Positions 10,801-22,800 of a DNA stretch of 64,000 bases are shown here, in pieces. How positions within the stretch are numbered: position 1 is the first letter of the stretch; every line of letters starts with the position of its first letter. The DNA comes from Heloderma charlesbogerti (lineage: Eukaryota > Chordata > Lepidosauria > Squamata > Helodermatidae), in NCBI GenBank assembly GCA_026122225.1, contig JANEZZ010001866.1, positions 2,046,001-2,110,000 on the forward strand. Reading direction: 5' to 3'. Below the pieces are notes generated by a model, which was given only the letters and a program-made list of their open reading frames with translations, had not been told where the DNA came from and made no database searches. A program made the position numbers and the translations under genes.

Positions 10801-13800
10801 AGTGCCAGATGACCGGAGGAGGGCTAATGTTGTCCCTATCTTCAAAAAGGGCAAAAAGGAAGAACCTGGGAAATACAGAGCAGTCAGTCTGACATCAATC
10901 CCTGGGAAAATTCTGGAGCAGATGATAAAACAATCCATCTGTAAGCCCCTTGAAAACAATGCAGTGATGACTCGAAGCCCTCATGGATTTGTCAAGAACA
11001 AATCCTGCCAGACAAATCTGATCTCAATTTTTGATCAAGTAACCTCCTTTGTGGACTGTGAGAATGCTGTGGACATAATATCCCTCGACTTCAGCAAAGC
11101 TTTCAACAAAGTGCCCCGTGATATCCTGATGAGCAAACTAGCTCAAAGTGGGCTAGATGAAACAACGATCCGGTGGATCCACAGTTGGCTACAGAATCGG
11201 ACTCAAAGAGTGCTTATCAATGGGACCTTCTCAAACTGGGCAGTGGTAACGAGTGGGGTACCGCAGGGCTCAGTCCTGAGCCCAGTGCTCCTCAACATTT
11301 TTATTAATGACTTGGAGGAGGAGGTGCAGGGAATGCTGATCAGATTTGCAAATGACAGAAAATTGGGTGGGATAGCTAACACTTTGGAAGACAGAAACAA
11401 AATTCAAAGTGATCTGGATAGACTGGAGCGCTGGGCAGAAAACAACCGAATGAAATTTAATAGGGGTAAATGCCAAGTTTTGCACCTAGAAAAAAGAAAC
11501 CAAATGCACAATTACAAAATGGGGGATACATGGCTCAACAACACTACAAGCGAGAAGGATCTTGGAATTGTTGTCACAAGCGGAATATGAGCCAACACCA
11601 TGATGTGGCTGCAAAAAAGGCAAATGCTCTTTTGGGCTGCATGAATAGAAGCATAGCTTCCAAATCCCAGGAAGTACTAGCTCCCCTCTACCCAGCGCTG
11701 GTTAGGCCTCATCTGGAGTACTGTGTCCAGTTCTGGGCACCGCACTTTAAGAAGGATGCAGACAAGCTGGTGAGAGTTCAGAGGAGGGCAACAAAGATGA
11801 GGAGGGGACTGGAAACAAAGCCCTCTGAAGAGCGACTGAAAGAACTGGGCATGTTTAGCCATGAGAAGAGAAGACTGAGGGGAGATATGATTGTTGTTCA
11901 GTCATTAAGTCGTGTCCGACTCCTCGTGACCCCATGGACCATAGCACGCCAGGCCTTCCTGTCCTCCGCTCTCTCCCGGAGTGTGCTCAAGTTCATATTC
12001 ATTGCATCGGTGATGCTGTCTAGCCATCTCATCCTCTGCCGTCCCCTTCTCCTTTTGTCTTCAATCTTTCCCAGCATCAGGGTCCTTTCCAGGGAGTTTT
12101 CTCTTCGCATTAGGTGGCCAAACTATTTGAGCTTCAGCTTCAGGATCTGTCCTTCCAATGAGCACTCAGGTTTGATTTCCTTTAGGATTGACTGATTTGA
12201 CCTCCTTGCAGTCCAGGGGACTCGTAAGAGGCTTCTCCAGCACCACAGTTCGAACGCATCAATTCTTCGGCGCTCAGTCTTCCTTATAGTCCAGCTCTCG
12301 CAGCTATACATTACTACTGGGAAAACCATAGCTTTGATTATATGAACCTTTGTCGGCAAGGTGATGTCTCTGCTTCTTACTATGCTGTCTAGGTTTGCCA
12401 TAGCTTTCCTCCCAAGGAGCAAGTGTCTTTTAATTTCATGGCTACAGTCACCGTCTGCGGTGATGTTGGAGCCCAAGAAAATAACATCTGTCACTGCTGC
12501 CATTTCTTCCCCTTCTATATGCCAGGAAGTGATGGGGCCAGATGCCATGATCTGAGTTTTTTTAATGTTGAGTTTCAAACCAGCTTTTGCACTCTCCACT
12601 GTCACCCTCAACAAGAGGCTCTTTAGATCCTCTTCGCTTTCTGCCATTAGGGTGGTGTTGTCTGCGTATCTGAGGTTGTTGATAATTCTCCCGGCAATCT
12701 TAATTCCAACCTGTGATTCATCCAACCTGGCGTTTCTCATGATGTACTCTGCATATAAGTTAAATGAGCAGGGTGACAATATACAGCCTTGTTGTACTCC
12801 TTTCCCAATTTTGAACCAATCGGTGTTCCATGTCCGGTTCTTACTGTTGCTTCTTGGCCCTCATACAGGTTTCTCAGGAGACAGGTAAGGTGGTCTGGTA
12901 ATACTTGAAAGGTTGTCGCAGAGAGGAAGGCCAGGATCTCTTCTCGATCATCCCAGAATGCAGGACACGGAATAATGGGCTCAAGTTACAGGAAGCCAGA
13001 TTCTGGCTGAACATCAGGCGAAACTTCCTGACTGCTAGAGCAATATGACAATGGAACCAATTACCTAGGGAGGTGGTGGGCTCTCCCACACTGGAGGCAT
13101 TCAAGATGAGGCTGGACAGCCACCTGTCAGGGATGCTCTGACTTGGATTCCTGCATTGAGCAGGGGGCTGGACTTGATGGTCTTGTAGGCCCCTTCCAAC
13201 CCTACTGTTCTATAATTCTATGATTCTATATATAAAATGTACTTTCCTACATTAGAATATAATGTGTAGTAACATAGCAATTTTTAAAATACATACTTTG
13301 AAGAATTCAAATCAATAGAACGATAGTTTCTGAAATGTTTTACCATGAACATAATCATGCTGTTTTCTCTTGCTCTTTTCTCTCTGTGGGACTTAAGATT
13401 CTTTCTGTTGTTAATGTTGAGCAATAGTAGGTTCTTTGGATTTGGGAAATGCTGATCTGACTTACAAGAAATGTATCATGCAGCTCAGGTGCACTTTATC
13501 ATGGGTGGTTACTTCTGACAGATGGTGCTATTAAAGATCTATTCCAGAAAAGGCAAGTATTGCTTGCTGGAATACAGCTATGTTATTGCCGTGGCAGGAG
13601 CCTTTGGATATTATGCTCCTTGGGTTGTGGTCAGAACTGTCATATGCTGCCACTGTTGGGATTTCTTTATGTAACTTCATTGGACAAACAAGTTTTTTCC
13701 TTCTCAAACTGAAGGTTTGTGCATCAGCACAGAGAAGATGAGATTTCCAACACTGTATATGTATGGGGTGCAGGACACGGAATCATGGGCTCAAGCTACA

Positions 13801-16800
13801 GGAAGCCAGATTCCAGCTGAACATCAGGAAAAACTTCCTGACTGTTAGAGCAATATGACAATGAAACCAATTATCTGGGGAGGTGGTGGGCTCTCCCACG
13901 CTGGAGGCATTCAAGATGAGGCTGGACAGCCACCTGTCAGGGATGCTTGGACTTGGATACCTGCATTGGGCAGGGGGTTAGACTTTGATGGTCTTATAGG
14001 CCCCTTCCAACCCTACTATTCTATGATTCTATGAGGTTGACAGGCCCAAGATTATGTAATATTTCCACAATTTCCTTTTTTCCTCATTTTCCCCATATAT
14101 CGAAAGTTCCAAGTAGCCTGACAAAGGAAGTTCTCTTTTGGTTTAGTGTCACATTGTGCTTCCAGTTGGCTTGGGACTTTGCAAAAGCCCCAGGAAGCTG
14201 TGGCATCCTGAGAGCTGATTGAACATGGTTCATATTTGAAACAAGCACCATTAAATATCATATTCACTGCAGCAAGCAGTTCTTGGGGTACATGTTTCAT
14301 TTGATGACTGTTCTCAAACTACCCATTAAAAGTGCTGGTATGCTCAACCATTTCTGACTAATCATTTTTGCAAATCAAATAAAATCCAGACCATCTTTAT
14401 TTTAATCCTGTCTGCAAGCTTGTCTCACTGTATTGCCAGTATTTTCCTCATAGACCAAAGAAGGTACTCTTCTTGAAAGTTTTTCCATCATCTGTGGAAA
14501 GCACAAAGGAATCCTATTGCACAATCTGGAGGTATGTGCATCCTGTGTGCTCTCACTGTTGCTCCTGAGCAGTTGTGTGATCTGCAGTATGTACATTTTA
14601 TTCAGGTTTCCCATCTTGAATACTAGGTGTGCTTAATCCATTATTTTCACAACCGCTTCCATTTTTTTTTTAACCTGGCAAAAGCTACTTCTCACATTAG
14701 CTGCGTTAGCTTTCTGATTGACCCAGTTCATGCATAATGACAACCCAGGGTTGATTTAGGGTACCTTGTCGATTTCACCTGGAGTTCCTAGTTTTAAATC
14801 TCCTGTGTTCCAGATTGTATCTGATAGAAAACTACTGAGGCAGATCTAAGTCAGGGGAGAGATCAGCCAGAGTTCCTGATTTGTACGTCACGAGAAACAA
14901 CCCATGGATGAAGCATCCCTGGGTTGTTTAGCTGCTCCTGCTCAAAGCAGAAGCAATTGGGCAGCATGCACCAGCATACTTGCTCATTCACAGTAAGTCA
15001 GAGTTTTTAAACATTCTGGGTTATTGTGATATGCAAACTGGGCTGTTTGTTGTGAACTGTGTTGTAAAGCTGAAGCAGCTTTTTTGTATGATATTTTGCT
15101 TCTAGTGCTATCTTGTTCACTAATATTGGACTTCCTTGTCTGTACTGAAAGTTGGAATATTAAAGAAAGAATTGCAAGATGAAGCTTGAATATTCAAGAA
15201 GATTACATACATCTTCTCCTATGGTGTGGATTTGCCCAAGTCTCACAATGTTTTGTCAGGTTATTATTGTTTGTTAAGTTCCTCTTCTGCCTGTTTTCTT
15301 CTTCCATCCAGTTTAGTAGAGCTGGATGGTGCCCATTTTTTGTGCCACTTAACTTTTCTTTGCGGAAGTGGTTTTTTCCCCATTTTAATTTCATTCTACA
15401 TTGACCTTCTTAAAACTTCTGTAGATCAATGTCTGTGGGCAACGCATCGATATTGTTGAATTATCTGAGATGACTGGCTATGGGAATGTAACCTGCACTG
15501 CATGATGCCTCATTTGTGTTATTTGCAGGGCAGCACAAATCACAGTTCTTTAAGTGTTGGTGTAAGATGTGCAGTGATCAGTCCAGAGGTGTCTGTAGGA
15601 TATTTGTTATTATCATCTCCCAGAGTTCGCTGACCAGTTTAAAGTGTTGTGGTGTCTTCATCATTTCCAATTTCAAACGGTTATGACATCAGTTTGTACA
15701 CTAAAAAGGAAACCTGAAAGTTAGATACTGCTAATAAAATATTCATGTGAAATGTTTCTTTTAATATTAAATATGAATTCAAAGTTATTTTAATGGTCAC
15801 AAATGGATTCCTTAGCCTACGCAACCACCAAAATGACAGCATATGTATTCTCCTATAAGATATGGAAATGTTTTTATATGAAAAACAATACCAAAAATGA
15901 TGCCATTCTTATCTGGATGCCATATTGGAATCTGCATTTTCCAGGATGGCTCTACATCTGAAATTAGCTCTATAGTAAATATCTGCAATCCTGCAAAAGT
16001 GGACCTACTTTTCGATTTGTGGGTGTAGGGTTAGATGGTAATTATTTTCTTCATCTTAATACTTGCTTAAGAAAAAGTTAATATAATCTCTTGGCACATG
16101 TGGAAATAAGTAGGGTGATGATTTCTGCATATTTCTCTTCTTCCCATCCTATCTTAATTATCTTTGCTTATGTGATGGATCTTTACTGTACAGCATCCTA
16201 CTGAAGAATAGTAAGCTGCAGAACCCATACAAATATTCTGGTAGGCTTGAGGACTGCTACTCCCAAGTAATAATAACTTAATAATAATAAATTAATAATA
16301 ATAATAACTTCACTTATTTGATGCCACCTTCTTCAAATTACGTTTTCTGCAGCTTCATGATCTTGAAAAGGTTCTGCCTCAAGTTTATGTCTTTCTGGTG
16401 GGGAGGCATTCTCAGGGGGCTGCACCTGCTCTCATCTCTTCCATGCTGAAATTCTGTAATGGATTATGGAATGGCAGTGCTGGACATTCCGTTGAGTTCC
16501 TGACTGCCCTCAGTGGTGCTTCCCTATAACAAGGATGGGCAACTGGGGAGGGAGGGGGAGGCATCCAGGGGCCATTTTTGCTGGCTGCATTTGCAAAGTA
16601 AGTTGTTTTGTTCAGGAAGACATCTTGAGGCTTTTAACTAGTTAAGAATTTGCTTGCTGTTGACTTCTTAAACGCTGCTACTGCTCTCCATTGGTGCCTT
16701 CCTAAGTTTCCAAGAAGTGACTGCTACCTTGTGTTTTGGCTCTTTCCTCAGGGGATCACTGAAAACATTTGTTCACACGGTACATCTTCTACAGAAGCAA

Positions 16801-19800
16801 ACAGATTTGGGGTCCCTGCCTGTGGCTGATGTGTTATACAGGTAGGAACGAAGATTTTGAAGGCAATCCTGTCACATGATGCTAAAGATCAAATGCTAAT
16901 CTTAAACTACGTGTGTGCATGCAGCAGGATCGATACTGTTTAATGATCTAGCATGGTCCAGAAAGCTGATGGTGAACCGTTAGAAAAGCCACGTTCAGCT
17001 TTTTTCTGGAAAGCCAATTACAGTACACCAATGTTTCTCATTGTTCATGCAGAGGCCATCCACCACCAAAAAATATTTTAACGTGAGCCATCGACCTGTA
17101 CGTAGCTAATTATTTCCATTTCAGAGAAGATCTTTCTTTCTTTCTATACCTTAATTTGTATCTACTCTCTAAAGGTTGCTGCTTTTGGAAGGGGGACCTG
17201 GGTCACCCTCTTGTTTGCTTGGGGGCAAGCACATGGTGTCCTGGGGTTTTGAAGACATGTTGCCAGCACCTGATGCCAACCCTGGCTCAAGCTCAGAAAA
17301 TAAAGGTGAGATGCGTAATTTTAAAGGGCAAGACTTTCTTTTATATTAAAATGGCCTTGGCCTTAAAATTCCTGATGTCATATGTTACCAATATAGGTTA
17401 AAAGCCATGGCCAGCAGGGGTTGTGTGAAGGCAGCCAAAAGATGTTATTGCCATGAGAAATACAATTCCTTTGGCATGAGGGGGCATCATCCAGAGCAAA
17501 CACCGATATTTTTTGTTGCTGCCGCCACCAAAATGCAACCTGTGGGAGAGCCCGCTAAGCGAATGGCCCTAGGGCACCCATTTAAATTGTTAAACCATGG
17601 CCTTTTTTTTGCCACCCCTTCAAATTTCAGGGGTGGGGTTCCAGCAAATGTCGTTGCCTTTCCTTAGGAATAGGAATGTGTAGACTGTCTGTTGGCATAT
17701 TGGTCAAGCAGCAATAAGTGATCTGGGTGAAACCCTGCACACTGTGCAGGCTGCTTCTGGCCATGGTAGAAAAACCATGGAGGGGTGCTGTGCCCTCTCG
17801 CCAAGTATCATGACTTTGGACAAGGTCTCTTCCTGAACACATGCTTTCTCTTTCAGATGCAGACTTAGGACGCTGCCTTGCAGCAGATGGACTTTATCTT
17901 TATACAACAAACTCCATTGGCAGGGGAATAAGCAAATTAGGATCTGGGTTACACGGTACCTTACGGTAAGCCACAGCATCATTAAATGCCCAATTCATTT
18001 ATATTATCAATTACTGTAACTGGCTTTTAAATATAGGGTAGCAAATGATTTTGAGAGTTGTGTCTAAAATAATTGGAGTCTCTCTGAGACCAGAGTATTG
18101 GGACCAGCTTGTGGATTTCAGGATGTGATTTCTACTGTTTTGAATGCTATATAGCATTTTTTGGTATCAGTTTTGCTTTGTTCCAGTTTCTTGTGGGTTT
18201 CCAGGCTTAAAACTAGTTGAAAACTGAGTAATTTATATATAATAATTTGAATTACTAATCCTGACAAGGTCAATAGATCATGCGCTCCAGAGCAGTCTTA
18301 ATTCTCTTGAGTAGATAGGTTTATAGGTTGCAGCCCATCCTGAAAACATGTATTCTGAAACAGTCCTTCTGATGAGCTCAGTAGAACTATTCCAGATTAA
18401 GGATCACACAGCTCACGGGCCATGCAGCAGAATTATAATTCGCAGCCTATGCTAAATTAGACTGTTCCTGTGTTTTCATTTTAGGGGCTCTGCATTTGTG
18501 GTTTGTTTCTGAATGTCAGGCTCTCAGCTATTTCCAGTTCAAGTGTGACCACAGATTTGTGGGGCAGATACCAATCTTTATCCCTCCTATCTGTTCAGAA
18601 AAAATTCCACAAAGATCTGGATGTCCGTATTTTACTTATGCCTCTCCTTGATTATTGGTTCTTAGGGGTGGGGAGGGGTCTGTTCTTAATAAATGTATTT
18701 ATTTAAATATAATAACCCACCCTTCTGCCCCTAACTCAAGGCAGCTAACGATCATCATAAAAACAATACCACACTGCTTTCCTCCTCTATGTACTGCTTT
18801 TGTTTAAGAACTAGATGCCCTCGTCATTCCTGCTCTATATGTGAATGGGACAAAGACATGCTTAAAATACATGATTGTCTCACATATCTAGTTCGGCCTC
18901 CTTATCCTCTTTGAAGCAGCAGTCTGCACTTCGTAGATTTCAGCTGGGTTCTTGGTTTTCAGTCTCCCAAGCAGATACAAGCACAGTTTGCTGCTACTTG
19001 AAACATCGTAGATGTTTCCTCTGCCCCCACTAGCCTTTAATACTTCACTGTGTGTATTTTGAAGATGGTTTGCTTATGAAGCATTTCAGAAAGGGCGAAA
19101 CTCCATGAGTTCCATGATTGAAGAGAGTCAGGATATAAATGTAATAAATAAGAGAAGGTGCATCATAATTAAAGTGTTCCCCTCCTACTTTTCCCTTCAG
19201 AGGCTTTGTGTATTGCCGAAATGAGGAGCTGGAGTCTGGCTGGGTTGCTTTTGGCAATGGCAAGCTTCTACACAGGCCTGTCTCTTTTGATAACAAACCA
19301 CACTCCCTTTTCCAGGTCATCGACCAGAATACCCTTCAGGTAAAGTAAAAACAGGAAAAGCATCTTTTGTTTTCATACTTCATATCAGGGATGGGCAACT
19401 CGTAGCATTCCAGATGTTTTGGCCTACAGCTCCCATCATCCCCTACCGTTGGTTATGCTAGCTAGGGCTGATGGGAATTATAGGCCAAAACACAGTGGCC
19501 CAGCCCTGCTTTATATAGTTTGAGAAAGATGATTCATTTTTCAGAGATAGTATGGTCCAGTCAGCTAAGTATTTAATATAACTGTCCTCTGGAAAGCATG
19601 TGCAGTTTTGGAAAATAAGATGAAAAGTCCCACATGTGCTTTGTCTTTTTCTGTAAAACCTCTTTATCCAGCAGCGAAAGCTTTATCACCCTTTGCCTTG
19701 AAATGTAGGAATATAACTTGGATCTTGATAAGTAGTCCAAATAAATAAATTACTATTTCAGAGATGACTCAGTAGCAGTCTCTCTTTGAAGGATAGGAAT

Positions 19801-22800
19801 CCAATATTTAGCGTGTCTGTGGATCAGCAAAATATGGCATCCTGGTTGTATCTGTGACTGATGGCCCCAATCTTAAGACTCGCTGCATCAGCAAACAAGT
19901 GGCTAGCATGCGGTATATCAGTTGCCGTGCCTGCACAATGCCTTGGACCAAGACAGTATGCCAGAGGTGGAGAGGAGGTGTTGGAGGCATTTTTGCAAGC
20001 TGATGTGCTAGTCAGGCATTTAGGGTGGGGGGGATCAATGATTCCCAAGGGTTGGGGGACCTCTGCTTGTTTTTCTGGTATCCTATTTGGATTGCTCTTG
20101 AACCTTTCTTAGAAGCTTTCTCTCAAGAGGTAGCAATTATTCTGATCAGAGTGAGCAAGGCACTTTTGGAAAGCATGTAAATATTGTTTTAATGTGTTAG
20201 TAGAGTAATTATTCTGTTTCACTGCTGGTGTAAATGTTGTGGTTCATGTCAGTCTTTCAAATGGGGACTGTGCTTATGATGCATGGAACCACCTTGTACC
20301 CAATCAAATTATTGGCCTATCTGGTCCTGTACTGACTGCTCTGGCTGGCAGCAGCTCTAGGAAATAGGAAGCTGCCTTATACAGAGTCATGCCATTGGTC
20401 CATCTAGCTCAGTATTCGGGCAGCAGCTGTCCAGGGTTTCAGACAGGAGTCTTTCCCAGCCTTCCCTGGTGATGCTGTAGATCGAACTCGAAACTTTCTG
20501 TATGCAAAGCAAGTGCTCTCCCTCTGAGTCTAGGCCCTTCTCTGTTTCAAGGAAGTAGAGTAAGTTAAATAGATGGGGGGATTTGGTGGGGGGTTGACGG
20601 ACATATTTTTATACATTGTTAGCATCTCAGCACCCTTGATTGGCAAGCATGAGTTTGGAAATCGTGAGCGCTTTTGTTTTGTAATTATTTCAGCAAGCCA
20701 TGTGATCAAAGCAAGATCTGTTTCCAATTTTTTTCTTTTTAAAAAAAATATCCACATCTATATGGGAAGGCATGTTGCTGTTCACATCCGTACAACACAT
20801 AAACATTGATCTTAATTGCAAGAATTAAACCAGTGACTCAGCTAGCCTTCCGCAAAACCACTCAGTGTGTTGTGCTACCTCCAGAATCAGTGTTCAAAAT
20901 GTGAGCTGGTAAAACTTTTTTCTCTCTCCCTGCCCCTTTGCCTCTGTGTCATGCCACAGGTATGTCAGCTTCTCCCAATGCCAGCAGATCACTTTCCAGT
21001 AGGCAGCACTATGACCACTGTACATCTTTCTTCAGACGGGACCTACTTTTACTGGATCTGGTCTCCTGCAAGCTTGAATGAAAAAACGCCAAAGGGACAC
21101 TCCGTCTTCATGGATGTCTTTGAGCTCACGGTGAGTGCTGTTCCCAAGAGAGAGAACTGGGCTCATGCCCACTACTTATAGCTACCTTTTGTCATTTATT
21201 ATGGAGCAATGTCAATTTGCAAAATATTTTCCCATCCATGCCTTGTAGCCATTGCCACTCCTGGACAGGGATAATTTCGACTCAGTAATCCTTATTCTGG
21301 TAACCTCCCAGTTGGATTGCTGCAATGTGTTTTATGTTGAAGATGGTTCAGAAGCTCCCTTTAGTACTGAATACCAAGGCCAGAATTTTGACGAGCACTG
21401 CTCGTTTTACCCACATCATGCCAGTTTTAAAGGTGCCACTGGCTACCAGTGTGCTTCCAAGCCCAATTTAAGATGCTGGTACTTTTCCTTCAAAGCCCTG
21501 CATGGCTTAGGAACCAATACCTGAAGTTGTAGGTCCCGTATCAACCGTCAGTTCTTTAAGATCATCTGCCAAAGCTCTACTCCATGTGCCTCTTCCATCT
21601 GAGGTGAGGTGGACATTAACCAAGGAGAGGGCTTTTATGACGCTGGTGCCACAGCTGTGGAATGAAGGCCCTTCCCAAAGAGGCTTGCCTGACACCCATG
21701 TCCTTCATGCACCAGGCAGAAACATTTCTAGTTACCCAGGCATTTTGTTCTTGTTGGTCAAACGCCTTATTACTTTGTTTTAAGGCTTTATCTGCCGCTC
21801 TTACTTTGGTTGATGTGTTTTATATTGTATTGCGCAATTTTGACTTTGTACATGCACTGAACTAATATGACTCATTTAATGTGAAGATGGGCAGTATAAA
21901 ACTCTTGTTGGTTATGATGATGATAATTGTTGCAGGCTCATAGTTCACGGAGGTCAACTCTACTGCAGCTCTATAAATTACAAGCCTTGAATTTACTTAC
22001 TTAGGAAAATTTATTTCCTGTTCCAATCCATTGTCTTAGGGTACATTTCTCCTCACCTCTTTTTATTATATAGCACCTAGAGTTGTTGTTCGTTGTTGTT
22101 CAGTCGTTCAGTCGTGTCCGACTCTTCGTGACCCCATGGACCGTAGCACGCCAGGCCTTCCTGTCCTGCGCTCTCTCCCGGAGCGTGCTCAAGTTCATAT
22201 TCATTGCATCGGTGATGCTATCTAGCCATCTCATCCTCTGCCGTCCCCTTCTCCTTTTGCCTTCAGTCTTTCCCAGCATCAGGGTCTTTTCCAGGGAGTT
22301 TTCTCTTCGCATTAGGTGGCCAAAATATTGGAGCTTCAGCTTCAGTATCTGTCCTTCCAATGAGCAGTCAGGGTTGATTTCCTTTAGGATGGACTGATTT
22401 GACCTCCTTGCAGTCCAGGGGACTAGTAAGAGTCTTCTCCAGCACCACAGTTCGAAAGCATCAATTCTTCGGCACTCAGCCTTCCTTATAGTCCAGCTCT
22501 CACAGCCATACATTACTACTGGGAAAACCATAGCTTTGATTAGACGGACCTTTGTCGGCAAGGTGATGTCTCTGCTTCTTACTATGCTGTCTAGGTTTGC
22601 CATAGCTTTCCTCCCAAGGAGCAAGCGTCTTTTAATTTCATGGCTACAGTCACCGTCTGCGGTGATCTTGGAGCCCAAGAAAATAACATCTGTCACTGCT
22701 TCCATTTCTTCCCCTTCTATATGCCAGGAAGTGATAGGGCCAGATGCCATGATCTGAGTTTTTTTAATGTTGAGTTTCAAACCAGCTTTTGCACTCTCCT

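Larger units (their letters stand above)
8870..11891 (+). mobile_element. CR1 LINE, degraded, 5' part (interrupted by BovB)
   Basis: This is the left part of a CR1-family LINE that resumes at 12899. In order it holds a remnant of ORF1 with SGNH-esterase-like blocks (HMGTNDTA at about 8905 and DGLHLI at about 9165), the ORF2 endonuclease, the reverse transcriptase, and the C-terminal helical region ([20 protein letters not shown] at about 11680). Stops at about 9922 and 9958 and frame changes near 11590 make it inactive. The left edge is approximate. Confidence 0.88.

Noticed and set aside
17407..17667. 86-codon plus-strand open frame after exon e3
   Set aside because: It has no acceptor or donor in the right phase and the e3-e4 junction is already in frame without it.
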